This document shows, one piece after another, positions 54,846 through 63,898 of a DNA stretch of 64,000 bases. The notes beneath the pieces are model-generated. The model did not search any database, had not been told where the DNA came from, and saw only the letters and a list, made by a program, of their open reading frames with translations. The first letter of the stretch is position 1. Every line of letters starts with the position of its first letter. The DNA is from Oceanobacillus saliphilus (lineage in GTDB: Bacteria; Bacillota; Bacilli; Bacillales; Amphibacillaceae): positions 469,111-533,110 of the forward strand of contig NZ_JALCZU010000002.1 of the NCBI RefSeq assembly GCF_023522835.1, written 5' to 3'. Position numbers and translations under genes: made by a program.

Positions 54846-55556
54846 ATGTCTGGCTTTTCTTCCATGTTTTTTGAATTAACATTTGGTTTTTTTATTTTAT
54901 TTTTAGTGACAAAATTTCTCGGAAAATCACAAATTAACCAGATTACACCTTTTGATTTTATTGCCGCTGTATTGCTAGGAGAACTCGTTGGTAATGCGCT
55001 ATTCGACCCTAATGCCGGCATCCCGGAAATTGCTTTTGTGGTAGGCCTTTATGCTGTATTAATGTATATTACAGAAATTGTTACCCAGAAGTATAAAGGA
55101 ACTCGAAACTTAATTGAAGGAAGTCCTTCCATTGTTATTTATAACGGAAAGCTTATTCGTGATACGATGAAAGAAAATAAGCTCGACCTTAACCAGCTGC
55201 AACATCTACTCCGTGCAAAAGATATATTCACCTTAGATGAAGTCGAGGTTGGAATTTTAGAAGCAAATGGCACGATATCTGTTTTAAAGAAATCGGATTA
55301 TCAGACACCAACTAGAAAAGATATGAAGCTTTCTCCACAGGAAGTTAATATACCTATAACCTTAGTTAATGATGGGGAAATTATTTACGATAATCTGAAA
55401 GAGAAAAATCTAACTGAGGTTTGGTTGAAAGGTAAATTAAGGGAACAGGGTTATAACGATATAGAGGATATATTTTACGTGGAATATTCAAAAGACAGCG
55501 AACTTATCGTACACCCCATGACAAATAGAAATCATCAAAAGTATGACTCTAAATAA
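54846..55556 (+). CDS. DUF421 (YetF/YcaP-like) membrane protein
   Basis: 236 residues from the ATG at 54846 (AAAGGG upstream); a GTG at 54816 is possible but without a site. Three N-terminal helices including F-L-G-K-S-Q-I-N-Q-I-T-P-F-D-F-I, the DUF421 signature, then a cytosolic domain with G-S-P-S-I-V-I-Y-N-G-K-L. Relatives in Bacillus spores affect inner-membrane properties and germinant receptor function; most are uncharacterised. Confidence 0.9.
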   Translation: MSGFSSMFFELTFGFFILFLVTKFLGKSQINQITPFDFIAAVLLGELVGNALFDPNAGIPEIAFVVGLYAVLMYITEIVTQKYKGTRNLIEGSPSIVIYNGKLIRDTMKENKLDLNQLQHLLRAKDIFTLDEVEVGILEANGTISVLKKSDYQTPTRKDMKLSPQEVNIPITLVNDGEIIYDNLKEKNLTEVWLKGKLREQGYNDIEDIFYVEYSKDSELIVHPMTNRNHQKYDSK

Positions 55557-55566
55557 GCATATACGT

Positions 55567-55602
55567 AAAAACACTCACTATTCGTTAATAGTGAGTGTTT
55601 TT
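55567..55602. terminator. Bidirectional terminator
   Basis: A perfect 15-bp stem, AAAAACACTCACTAT with its complement, around TCGTTA, between convergent genes. Confidence 0.9.
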
Positions 55603-55619
55603 ATTTAGAATTAAACTTG

Positions 55620-55871
55620 TTATGCCTGATCACTAAAGTGCCTCCCCTTACCTGTCAACTTACCAAATAATTGTTCCGAGGCATTGCGCGGCTTTAATTT
55701 TTGATTTAATGTTCTATTGAATGCGTCATACTTGTTTGAAATTTCTTCATGCTGATTATTGAGTATTACTTTAAATGGGCCTTCAATATAATGCTTGTTA
55801 TCTTTTTGTGGTGCAACCCGCTTATGATAATCTTGGTATTGATAATGGTCAATCGGTAATATATATCCCAT
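55620..55871 (-). CDS. Hypothetical protein, 83 residues
   Basis: Starts M-G-Y-I-L-P-I-D-H-Y-Q-Y-Q-D-Y-H behind GGGGTGAGAGT. Tyrosine- and lysine-rich, no membrane segment. The opening looks familiar from small Bacillaceae proteins near sporulation genes, but I cannot name a family. Next to CotZ and CotO genes, so a sporulation role is possible. Confidence 0.6.
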   Translation of the reverse strand: MGYILPIDHYQYQDYHKRVAPQKDNKHYIEGPFKVILNNQHEEISNKYDAFNRTLNQKLKPRNASEQLFGKLTGKGRHFSDQA

Positions 55872-56103
55872 ACTCTCACCCCTTATCAGCTAAAATTACA
55901 ATATAAATTCGCAATAATGGTTCTTTTTATGGGTGTTATCATACATCTCTATTCATCTATACCCTTTTTCAATGAATACGAAACGTTTTCATCAGCTAAA
56001 TAGTATTCGTTCTCCTTTATTATATGCATTGGTCATTACGTTTCCTCCTGCAGTCATACCGGGCTAAAATTATACATATGCCCACACCATCCAAGACATG
56101 ACA

Positions 56104-56112
56104 CATATCCTA
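56104..56112 (+). promoter_or_regulatory. Candidate sigma-K -10 element of the coat gene
   Basis: CATATCCTA fits the sigma-K -10 pattern CATAnnnTA, about 40 bases before the coat gene start, with an AC-containing sequence (CACACC) about 15-18 bases upstream. Plausible because CotZ-type genes are mother-cell controlled. Confidence 0.35.
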
Positions 56113-56152
56113 TAAGGAAAGTAAATTCATTTAGCGAAAGGAGTTATTTTTC

Positions 56153-56620
56153 ATGGGTTGTGGAAAAAAATTCGATACAGGTAACTGTGTAGCCGATATT
56201 TTAAAAGACATCGTAGAAGCACAAAATGATATCGTGGAAAATTGCTGTGACACGAGCTGTGAGCAGTCAATCAGTGACTTACTTGGTGAGACTGACGCGG
56301 TTAATGGTTTAGATACAGTACCAGTAATTTTATATTGCAAAGACTGTAAACCGTTTAAAGGGTTTGGAGCACCAAGAGAAAATCGTAAAATCGGTGATAT
56401 CGTGGCCAGCTTCATTTTCCGAGTGAAAAAAGTAGACGATAAAAATTGTGCTGTGCTTGAGCTACTATTGAAAGACGGCGAAACATGCGGGCATGACCAT
56501 CTTAAGGATCCTACAGACCAAAGCACCAAAAACTTGGAAGCAACCGGTATTTGCATCACAGTTGATTTGGATTGCTTCTGTCATGTAACTTGCCTTCCAG
56601 CTATTAGTGCATTCAACTAA
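56153..56620 (+). CDS. cotZ: Spore coat protein of the CotY/CotZ family
   Basis: 155 residues with 13 cysteines, including C-C-D-T-S-C near residue 31 and C-F-C-H-V-T-C near the end. The repeated D-C and the pattern C-G-K-K at the start match CotZ/CotY, which form a disulfide-linked crust/outer coat lattice on the spore. Start after GCGAAAGGAGTTATTTTTC. Convergent with the CotO-like gene. Confidence 0.9.
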   Translation: MGCGKKFDTGNCVADILKDIVEAQNDIVENCCDTSCEQSISDLLGETDAVNGLDTVPVILYCKDCKPFKGFGAPRENRKIGDIVASFIFRVKKVDDKNCAVLELLLKDGETCGHDHLKDPTDQSTKNLEATGICITVDLDCFCHVTCLPAISAFN

Positions 56621-56633
56621 TGCTTGCTTCGTT

Positions 56634-56673
56634 AAAAACACCATTAGGAGTCATTCTCCTTAATGGTGTTTTT
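56634..56673. terminator. Bidirectional terminator between coat genes
   Basis: AAAAACACCATTA-gGAG pairs with CTCc-TAATGGTGTTTTT, giving T runs on both strands. Confidence 0.9.
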
Positions 56674-56675
56674 CT

Positions 56676-57167
56676 TTAAAATCCAAGTAATTGAATATCG
56701 TTTATATCTTCTATTGAAATTGGAACTGGAGTTTTTCTGTTTGAGACTTTCATGTATACCGTATTCTCCTCAAAACCTGTGATGACACCTCGATAGATTT
56801 TCCCCTTTGTTTTTATTTCACATCTGACCTGGGGTGCAAATTCTGGCCTGCTCGTAAAATAATCGATTTTCTCCGGTATATCCATTTCCTTGAAATTTTT
56901 GCGTTTATCTGTATCCGTATCCTCTGAAACATGATCCACTTGTTCTTCTTCAACTACTGTTGTATTTTCTGTACCCAGTTCCTGCTGAAACGACGATGTA
57001 CGTCTGTTGACTCTTTTCTGAACGGCTTTCGTCTCTCCATCGGCATTCTCTTCCTTAGCTTTTCTCCTATTGCTCATATATTTGTGCTGCATAGGGGCCT
57101 GCGTAGTTCCAATATCCGGTTGATGAATATAGAGCAACGGATTATTGGCGAATTTCTTCTCAGCCAT
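56676..57167 (-). CDS. cotO: Spore coat protein CotO-like
   Basis: 163 residues. A basic low-complexity N-terminal half (M-S-N-R-R-K-A-K) is followed by the C-terminal CotO domain: M-D-I-P-E-K-I-D-Y-F, V-R-C-E-I-K-T-K-G-K-I-Y-R-G-V-I-T-G-F, then V-P-I-S-I-E-D-I-N-D-I. CotO is a morphogenetic coat protein. Next to cotZ as in related genomes. Confidence 0.82.
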   Translation of the reverse strand: MAEKKFANNPLLYIHQPDIGTTQAPMQHKYMSNRRKAKEENADGETKAVQKRVNRRTSSFQQELGTENTTVVEEEQVDHVSEDTDTDKRKNFKEMDIPEKIDYFTSRPEFAPQVRCEIKTKGKIYRGVITGFEENTVYMKVSNRKTPVPISIEDINDIQLLGF

Positions 57168-57243
57168 GTAACAATCTCTCCTTCCTCTTTCCTCAACCCA
57201 TTATATGAACCCACCCAGAAAAATGTTATGATTACTTATGGTT

Positions 57244-57276
57244 CACTGTCACTCTCCGAATTTTGTCGAATGAATT
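57244..57276 (+). repeat. Dispersed repeat, CTGTCACTC type, copy 3
   Basis: CACTGTCACTCTCCGAATTT then TGTCGAATG. The bases that follow (57290-57440) are unusually GC-rich for this window and hold no open frame with a start and site. Confidence 0.5.
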
Positions 57277-57450
57277 TGAAAGTAGTGAAAGCATACGAGG
57301 TGCGGCTAGTTCCGGCTCCCAGAAGCTGGCAGACTTCCTGACACCTCCGTACGATAAGTCAACATCCATTCGCTTTAGCTCATGGTGTTTCCTATATCTC
57401 CTGCGGTGCAGTCCAGTCTATTAGCTTCTGAACGGTCGCCTCCACTTTTT

Positions 57451-57484
57451 TAGACTGTCACTCCCCCAATTTTGTCGAATGAGG
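57451..57484 (+). repeat. Dispersed repeat, CTGTCACTC type, copy 4
   Basis: GACTGTCACTCCCCCAATTT then TGTCGAATG. With copy 3 it flanks a 170-base segment without a gene. Confidence 0.55.
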
Positions 57485-57531
57485 CGAAACAAAAAGCATC
57501 CTCCCTATATCGGATGATGCTCAATTGCTAC

Positions 57532-58911
57532 TTATATTAAATAGCCCATAAATGTGGTTGCCATTCCAAAATAAATCAGTATGGAGATAATATCATTGAT
57601 CGTTGTAATAAAAGGCCCGGAGGCTACTGCTGGATCGATATTAAATCTGTGCATAATCATTGGTATTAATGATCCGGCCAGTGTGGCAACGACTAATGAA
57701 GCTAGGATGGAAAAACCGACCAGTAACCCAAGATACAGATTTCCCTGCCAAACATAAATGACGATTGTAATCAATATTCCACATACTGTACCTGTAATTA
57801 ATCCAGTGTAAGCTTCCCTCATGATCAGCCGCATTTTGCTCTGATTGCCATATTCCCCTGTCGCAATCCCACGGACCGCAACTGCAAGAGCCTGTGTACC
57901 CGTGTTCCCAGCCATCCCTGCAATTAAAGGAATAAAGATGGCGAGCACAGCTACCTGGTTAAGGGTTGCCTCGAATCTCCCAATCAGGCTGGCAGTAAAA
58001 AGGCCGAGAAACAATAGTATAATAAGCCACGGGAGCCTCTTTTTTGCAGATGTGAATGCCGTATCATCTTTCCGCTCCGTATCTGAAATGGCAGCCATTC
58101 TCGTATAATCTTCACTTGCCTCTTCTTCCATAACATCCAGGATATCATCGACCGTTATAATCCCCAGCAGATGATTCTGAAAATCAACAACAGGTAATGC
58201 AAGGAAATCATAGTCTCTGAACATCAGTGCGACTTCTTCCTGGTTTTTCGCAACAGACACAGCAACTACTTTCGTACTCATTATTTCCTCTATGACTATA
58301 TTATCCTCTGCAATAATCAAATCCCTGATGGAGATAACTCCGACGAGACGTTTATCCTCATCCAGTACGAATAAGTAGTAAATTGTTTCAGCGTTCGGTG
58401 CTTCTGTTTTAAGCAGCTGCATCGTCTCTTTAGCTGTTTGATTTTTATAGATGGCAACATATTCGGTAGTCATAATACTACCGGCAGTTTTTTCCTCATA
58501 ATGGAGCAGTTGTTTTATTTCGTTTGCCGATTCTTTATCCATGATTGTCAGAAAGCTGACAACCTCTTCTTTATCAAGTTCATTTAAAATATCAACCGCA
58601 TCATCGGCAGGCATTTCCGAAAAGACCATCGCTGCATATCGCGGATCCATTTCCGGAAAGAACGCTGTCACATCTTCCAATTCAATATTGATCATCACTT
58701 CGGCCAGTTCTTGCGGAGATAAATACGTATAAATAGTTAACCGGCCTGTCTTATGCTGCTCCATAAAAAACATCGCCTGGTCATATGGATGCATTTCCAA
58801 GAAATCCAGACGGAATGATTCCATATTTTCATCAGTCAAAGAGGTTTGTATTAACTGAAAATGTTCTTTATATTTTTCCTCGTATTGTTTCTCATACCTG
58901 TCTTGACTCAT
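57532..58911 (-). CDS. mgtE: MgtE-family magnesium transporter
   Basis: 459 residues: N-terminal superhelical domain (about 1-130), two CBS domains (about 135-255), then five membrane helices with I-P-L-I-A-G-M-A-G-N-T-G-T-Q-A and P-F-I-T-T-I-N-D, the Mg2+-pore signatures. Imports Mg2+ through a channel gated by the cytosolic domain. I looked for an M-box riboswitch upstream (58912-59252) and found none; that stretch holds no gene either. Confidence 0.95.
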   Translation of the reverse strand: MSQDRYEKQYEEKYKEHFQLIQTSLTDENMESFRLDFLEMHPYDQAMFFMEQHKTGRLTIYTYLSPQELAEVMINIELEDVTAFFPEMDPRYAAMVFSEMPADDAVDILNELDKEEVVSFLTIMDKESANEIKQLLHYEEKTAGSIMTTEYVAIYKNQTAKETMQLLKTEAPNAETIYYLFVLDEDKRLVGVISIRDLIIAEDNIVIEEIMSTKVVAVSVAKNQEEVALMFRDYDFLALPVVDFQNHLLGIITVDDILDVMEEEASEDYTRMAAISDTERKDDTAFTSAKKRLPWLIILLFLGLFTASLIGRFEATLNQVAVLAIFIPLIAGMAGNTGTQALAVAVRGIATGEYGNQSKMRLIMREAYTGLITGTVCGILITIVIYVWQGNLYLGLLVGFSILASLVVATLAGSLIPMIMHRFNIDPAVASGPFITTINDIISILIYFGMATTFMGYLI

Positions 58912-59252
58912 CCTTTTTCCCTCTTTTCCTTCCCTGTTCTAAACGGCAATTGCTCTAAATAGTTTCCCTTCCTCATTTTTTTCAAACAGAATCGTTTTCC
59001 TCTCGTTTTGAAAATGTGAGAAAATTAGTTGCCGAGGAAAAGTTTGTACTTTTTTACATCCATAGACACCAAACCTTTCCCACGTAAGTAGTAAGAACGT
59101 TTTGCTGCTTTCTCAACTACCAATATAAAATAATATCCTGTAAACTGGATAAGAATAACCATATAGAGGAGAAAAGGTTATTCTGTGATCCTCTAACTGA
59201 ATTATGATAAATACTATTTTCTAATAATGCAACTATTAAAAGGGGTTTTTTT

Positions 59253-59993
59253 ATGAAAATTGATGTAATAGGAGACGTTCATGGCTGTATGGATGAGCTG
59301 CATGCACTCTTTTTAAAATTGGGATATGTTTTCCAAAACGATAGCTATCTTCATCCTGAAGGAAGAATCCCGGTGTTTGTAGGGGACATCACAGACCGTG
59401 GCCCTGACTCATTAGCTGTGATTAAACTTGTTTACCAAATGGTCGTGGAACAGCAAAAGGCACATTATGTCCCGGGAAATCACTGTAATAAGTTATATCG
59501 GTTTTTCCTTGGCAATCAAGTTCAGGAAAAACACGGGCTTGAAACTACCGCTGCGGAATACCGCGCTCTTAATAATCGGCAGCAGAAGCTTATCCGCAAA
59601 CAATTTATAACACTTTATGAGCATGCACCTCTTTATCTCGAACTCCCTGAATTGAACGTTATCGTAGCACATGCTGGCATCAAGGAAAGTCTCATCGGCC
59701 GTACGGATAAAAAAGCGGAAACTTTTGTATTGTATGGAGATATCTCTGGTGAGTTTCATCCTGATGGAAGGCCCATTCGCAGAGACTGGGCAAAAGATTA
59801 TTACGGTCAAACATTAATCGTCTATGGGCATACACCTGTAAAAGAACCAAGAATCATCAATAGAACGATTAATATTGATACGGGATGTGTTTTCGGAAAT
59901 AAATTAACTGCATACCGTTTACCGGAAGAAAAAACAGTGGCCGTCCCATCAAAACAGCCACTGCTTGAAGAAAAATTTAAAGCCTTCAATTAA
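59253..59993 (+). CDS. prpE: PrpE-type bis(5'-nucleosyl)-tetraphosphatase / Ser-Thr phosphatase family
   Basis: 246 residues. PPP-phosphatase metal motifs: G-D-V-H-G at 7-11, G-D-I-T-D-R-G, G-N-H-C, and Y-G-H-T-P-V. PrpE of B. subtilis cleaves Ap4A-type nucleotides and affects germination. Start after AAAGGGGTTTTTTT. It converges with yjbO, the two reading frames overlapping by eight bases at their ends. Confidence 0.92.
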   Translation: MKIDVIGDVHGCMDELHALFLKLGYVFQNDSYLHPEGRIPVFVGDITDRGPDSLAVIKLVYQMVVEQQKAHYVPGNHCNKLYRFFLGNQVQEKHGLETTAAEYRALNNRQQKLIRKQFITLYEHAPLYLELPELNVIVAHAGIKESLIGRTDKKAETFVLYGDISGEFHPDGRPIRRDWAKDYYGQTLIVYGHTPVKEPRIINRTINIDTGCVFGNKLTAYRLPEEKTVAVPSKQPLLEEKFKAFN

Positions 59994-60879
59994 GATTTAA
60001 CCTTGTTGCCATGTGTTCCATGTCTTGCGGAAGATTGGATTGCAGCTGGATGTTTTGCTTTGTAATCGGATGTTCGAAGCTTACGAGGCAGCAATGCAAG
60101 GCTTGTCTTCCAATTATCTGTAATGATCCGCCATACAGATCGTCTCCTGCCAGCGGATGGCCCAGATGAGAAAAATGGACCCTGATTTGATGTGTTCTGC
60201 CTGTTTCCAATTCAACTTCCACTAGCGTATGGTCAACGAGATTTTTTACTTTTTTATAGTGGGTAATCGCCTGTTTCCCTTTCTCATTTACTTCCCGTTC
60301 AATAATCGAGTGTGGTGCCCGGGCAATAGGGGCATCAATCGTTGCCGCTTCGTTTTCAAGAATACCTTGGACAATTGCCATATACTTACGTTTCACATTG
60401 CCTGATTGCTGTTGAGCAGAAAGCAGCGAATGGCTGTACCTGTCTTTTGCGATAAGAACCAGTCCGGAAGTATCCGAATCCAGCCTTGTCACAACATGCA
60501 CTGTAAAATCATTTCTGTTCTGTTCCTGATAATAACCGAGCAGTCCATTGGCCATCGTTCCTGACAAATGATTCGGTGATGGCATTACAGCCATACGGGC
60601 AGGTTTATTAAGCACCATAACAGCGTCATCTTCATAAACGATATTCAAATTTAGTTTTTCAGGTTTCAATGCCTGACTCACTTTTTCTTTCGGAAAATCA
60701 ATTTCTAAAATATCCCCTTGAGCTAATTCGTATCGGACCGTTTTCGTTAAGCCATTCACCTTAATGTTACCACCGTCGTGTTTTATAGCGATGATAATTC
60801 GTCTGGAAAACCGTTGAATTGTTTGCAAATAATCCCGGATAATCATTCCGTGATGTTGCTTTTCGATTATCCACTTCAT
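59986..60879 (-). CDS. RluA/RluD-family pseudouridine synthase (YjbO-like)
   Basis: 297 residues with an S4-like N-terminus and the catalytic motif R132-L-D134-S-D-T-S-G, where D134 is the nucleophile; the common His before R is Thr and the R after LD is Ser. End motif [13 protein letters not shown]. Modifies uridines in rRNA or tRNA, target unknown. 19 bases after nadF in the same operon. Confidence 0.9.
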   Translation of the reverse strand: MKWIIEKQHHGMIIRDYLQTIQRFSRRIIIAIKHDGGNIKVNGLTKTVRYELAQGDILEIDFPKEKVSQALKPEKLNLNIVYEDDAVMVLNKPARMAVMPSPNHLSGTMANGLLGYYQEQNRNDFTVHVVTRLDSDTSGLVLIAKDRYSHSLLSAQQQSGNVKRKYMAIVQGILENEAATIDAPIARAPHSIIEREVNEKGKQAITHYKKVKNLVDHTLVEVELETGRTHQIRVHFSHLGHPLAGDDLYGGSLQIIGRQALHCCLVSFEHPITKQNIQLQSNLPQDMEHMATRLNLN

Positions 60880-60898
60880 TCTATTTCAGCCTCGCAAT

Positions 60899-61705
60899 CT
60901 AATTAACATCATCCGATACAAATGAGTCACGTACCCTGTTCCAGAAAGGAAACTGCCTGAACCTTGCGAAACGGATTCTTTCTTTTGCCACGCGGCATTG
61001 AATCGATTTTACATTTTGGTAATTTTTTGTGAAATGGTCGATTTGAATCAAAAAACTGCTATTTACCATCGGCTTTAGAAAGCATGTATGGTGTTTTGGC
61101 AAAATTAACGGAGAACCAATTGTACGGAAGATGCGATTATTGATGGATGCGTTTTCCGTTATTTGAATTGCTTCCAGAGATGGGTGGAGAATTGCTCCGC
61201 CCAGCGCCTTATTATAGGCCGTACTTCCCGATGGTGTAGAAATGCAGATACCATCTCCCCGGAATGTTTCAAAATGCTCGCCTTTGATCTCTACATCAAA
61301 AACAACGGAAGAACCATCAGCGGTCTTAATCATTGCTTCATTCAAGGCGAGAAAGCGATCTTCTTTTCCGCCAGTTTTTCCACGGATGATCACTTCCAGC
61401 AAAGGATATTCCACTGTCTGGTAAGGGGTTTTTGCGATTTCGATAATTAATTTTTCCACCTCGTCAGGCGTCCAGTCGGTATAGAAACCTAAATGTCCTG
61501 TATGTACGCCAATAAAAGCTGTTGATTCCAAACGATGCGAATATCTGTGAAAAGCCTCCAAAAATGTTCCATCTCCACCGACAGATATAACTAGATCTGG
61601 TTCAATTTTATCATATTCCAAATCAAAATCAGACAAGTACTGCTTTATCGTTGCTTTAAGCTTATTAGAACGTTCATCACCTTTTGATACAATTTTAAAT
61701 TTCAT
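60899..61705 (-). CDS. nadF: NAD kinase
   Basis: 268 residues. Motif G-G-D-G-T at 43-47 in [11 protein letters not shown], then L-N-E-A-M-I and [10 protein letters not shown]. Makes NADP+ from NAD+ and ATP in the cytosol. Start after AAGGGGAGATTATAG. Same order (yjbM, nadF, yjbO) as in B. subtilis. Confidence 0.94.
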   Translation of the reverse strand: MKFKIVSKGDERSNKLKATIKQYLSDFDLEYDKIEPDLVISVGGDGTFLEAFHRYSHRLESTAFIGVHTGHLGFYTDWTPDEVEKLIIEIAKTPYQTVEYPLLEVIIRGKTGGKEDRFLALNEAMIKTADGSSVVFDVEIKGEHFETFRGDGICISTPSGSTAYNKALGGAILHPSLEAIQITENASINNRIFRTIGSPLILPKHHTCFLKPMVNSSFLIQIDHFTKNYQNVKSIQCRVAKERIRFARFRQFPFWNRVRDSFVSDDVN

Positions 61706-61756
61706 CTATAATCTCCCCTTATATGGCGTTTCTCTTCCAATTGTCCTATGTGTTAT

Positions 61757-62365
61757 CTATTTCCGATGAAAAATCCGCTGTGCTTCCTGTATTTCACTTC
61801 TGATCTTGGACATTTCTTCATCCAGCTTAAATGCAGCCTCTGCTGCACGCTGTAATCTGGATTGTACCTCTTTTGGCAAATTGCTTTCATATTTATAGTT
61901 TAAGGAATGCTCATTGGTAGCCCAAAAGTTCATGGCCAGTGTACGGATTTGAATTTCTGCGAGAACCATCTTTTGACCATGAATCGTTTCCACTGGATAT
62001 TCTATAATCATATGGTAAGAACGATACCCACTGTCTTTCTTATTTGCGATATAATCTTTTTCTTCCACAATTTTAAAATCATTGCGGCTTCTCAGCATGT
62101 TAACGATTGTATATATATCATCCACGAATTGACAAACAACACGAACACCTGCAATATCCTGAATCTCTTTTTCGATATCCTGAAGGGGGATGTTTCTTAA
62201 TTCCGCCTTTTCGAGAATACTGGGAACCGGCTTGACTCGCGCCGTCACAAATTCAATCGGAGAATGACTTTCTTCATGTTCAAATTGTGACCGCATTCCT
62301 TTAAGTTTTACTTTTAATTCCTCGATAACCTGTTTATAAGGAGCAAGGATAGCTTCCCAATTCAT
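61757..62365 (-). CDS. yjbM: Small (p)ppGpp synthetase (RelQ/SasB, YjbM)
   Basis: 202 residues from the ATG at 62365 (AAGGGTGATTTTA). A RelA/SpoT synthetase domain alone, without hydrolase: R-V-K-P-V-P-S-I-L-E-K, D-I-A-G-V-R-V-V-C, D-S-G-Y-R-S-Y-H and E-I-Q-I-R-T-L-A-M-N-F-W-A. The C-terminal helix allows tetramer formation as in SasB. Produces alarmone in stress. First gene of the yjbM-nadF-yjbO operon. Confidence 0.94.
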   Translation of the reverse strand: MNWEAILAPYKQVIEELKVKLKGMRSQFEHEESHSPIEFVTARVKPVPSILEKAELRNIPLQDIEKEIQDIAGVRVVCQFVDDIYTIVNMLRSRNDFKIVEEKDYIANKKDSGYRSYHMIIEYPVETIHGQKMVLAEIQIRTLAMNFWATNEHSLNYKYESNLPKEVQSRLQRAAEAAFKLDEEMSKIRSEIQEAQRIFHRK

Positions 62366-62504
62366 TAAAATCACCCTTACATTATTTCAAATAATAGCCA
62401 TATCTATTTTACCATACAGACTGAAAATGGCTAATCTTTGCATTGACGTTATTCTTTAGCCATAATAAATCTACCTACTTATTTAATACTGGGGGACATA
62501 ATTC

Positions 62505-63077
62505 ATGACACAGGAAATAGAAATTGAATATAAGAACTTATTGACGAAGGAGGAATACGAGCGGTTACTTCACAGCCTCCCCTTTCCAGAAGAAGGAAAA
62601 AAGCAAATCAATCACTACTTTGAAACAGAGGATTTCGCACTGAAACGTTTTGGTTGTGCACTTCGAATAAGAGAAAAAGATGGAAAATTTCAATTAACAT
62701 TGAAAGAACCGCATCCAGAGGGACTGCTTGAAACGCACGATTGGCTGACAGATCAAGAGGCTAAAAGCTGGCTTGAAGGAAATATCATTCCGAAAGAACA
62801 TACAGAAAAACAGTTACTGAAAAAAAATATGCAACTTGAAAAACTCCAATATTGTGGAAATCTGACAACATTAAGAAGAGAAATCGCCTACCACGATGTC
62901 TTGCTTGTGCTTGATTACAGTACGTATCTTGAAATGGAAGACTATGAATTCGAACTGGAAGCTACGTCAAAGGAAAGTGGAATCCGAATATTTCAGCAAG
63001 TTCTTGAACAACATGCTATTGAGAAAAAAAATACGCCAAACAAGATTGAAAGATTTTTCCATTCTATTGGAAAATAG
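62505..63077 (+). CDS. yjbK: CYTH-domain triphosphatase (YjbK)
   Basis: 190 residues. The E-x-E-x-K motif is E6-I-E8-Y-K10. The triphosphate-tunnel pattern continues with L-R-I-R-E-K, L-T-L-K-E-P and L-V-L-D-Y-S-T-Y and an E-F-E-L-E-A strand. CYTH/TTM enzymes hydrolyse inorganic triphosphate or related substrates. Divergent from yjbM, as in B. subtilis. Confidence 0.92.
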   Translation: MTQEIEIEYKNLLTKEEYERLLHSLPFPEEGKKQINHYFETEDFALKRFGCALRIREKDGKFQLTLKEPHPEGLLETHDWLTDQEAKSWLEGNIIPKEHTEKQLLKKNMQLEKLQYCGNLTTLRREIAYHDVLLVLDYSTYLEMEDYEFELEATSKESGIRIFQQVLEQHAIEKKNTPNKIERFFHSIGK

Positions 63078-63191
63078 GTATATTTAACTATTCCTAAATC
63101 AATTTTGTTGCTCATCCAATCATCCGTTGCTAGAATATATACAAAGACAAAACAAAATGAAATAAAACGAATACGCGGGTTAGGGGTGAAA

Positions 63192-63299
63192 ATGGTTCGA
63201 ATGTTGCCGTACAAGCGCGATGATGTTAACCGAACATCTACCAAGATTAAGATGAACGAGGTGTTAGCCACCGAGAATCTTATGCTTTGGAGGGAATAA
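63192..63299 (+). CDS. Possible 35-residue peptide or gene remnant
   Basis: ATG directly after AGGGGTGAAA. The peptide is basic (M-V-R-M-L-P-Y-K-R-D-D-V-N-R) and ends W-R-E. Just before its stop the -1 frame opens and gives about 40 further residues, so this may be a frameshifted relic of an inserted gene between yjbK and yjbI. No family recognised. Confidence 0.3.
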   Translation: MVRMLPYKRDDVNRTSTKIKMNEVLATENLMLWRE

Positions 63300-63480
63300 A
63301 ACATGCCTCCATAGAGATTGCCCGTGTTATGCGCAAGAGCTGTTCCTATTCGCCCTTCGCATTTGAGCCGCTTGTCTTATCGAACAAAGGTTACAGGAAG
63401 CCTAGACGTTCCTGATTGCTGGAAGACGCTGTTTCAGCAGGATAAAACGATAGCCAAATTGTCATACCCTCTTATTTACT
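63300..63480 (+). other. GC-richer untranslated stretch with two hairpins upstream of yjbI
   Basis: Two adjacent stems, CAGGAA with TTCCTG and TGCTG with CAGCA, lie at about 63390-63442. There is no start with ribosome-binding site. Either a structured leader of the yjbI-yjbH transcript or the remains of the frame before it. Confidence 0.3.
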
Positions 63481-63493
63481 AAGGAGAGTTGTT

Positions 63494-63880
63494 ATGGAGC
63501 AGATTCAACAGCGCAACATTTACGAAGCCATTGGCGGATTCGAAACAATCGAAACGTTAGTGAATGCCTTTTATAAACGAGTAGCAAAGCATCCTAAATT
63601 AATTCCCATTTTCCCAGAAGATTTAACGGAAACCGCCAGGAAACAAAGTCTTTTCTTAACACAATTTTTCGGGGGTCCAAGACTTTATGAAGAAGAGCGG
63701 GGCCATCCAATGATGAGAAGGCGGCATTTGCCATTTGAAATCACACCTTCAAGAAGAGACGCCTGGCTTGCATGTATGGCAGAGGCATTAGACGAAGCAG
63801 AAATCAAAGAACCATATCGTACAGCTATTTTTGAAAAATTGACCCTTACTGCAAACCACATGATGAACACGCCGGAATAA
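63494..63880 (+). CDS. yjbI: Truncated hemoglobin, group II (YjbI)
   Basis: 128 residues with the 2-on-2 globin fold. The proximal heme ligand is H78 in M-R-R-R-H-L-P-F-E-I-T; G-G and F-Y-K-R-V at the start and W-L-A-C-M near the end are typical. Binds O2 or NO. Start after AAGGAGAGTTGTT. Lies 18 bases before yjbH, as in B. subtilis. Confidence 0.94.
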   Translation: MEQIQQRNIYEAIGGFETIETLVNAFYKRVAKHPKLIPIFPEDLTETARKQSLFLTQFFGGPRLYEEERGHPMMRRRHLPFEITPSRRDAWLACMAEALDEAEIKEPYRTAIFEKLTLTANHMMNTPE

Positions 63881-63898
63881 GAGAAAGGAGAATTCGAT

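Noticed and set aside
58912-59252. M-box magnesium riboswitch upstream of mgtE
   Set aside because: None of the conserved M-box landmarks could be found on the minus strand in this leader.
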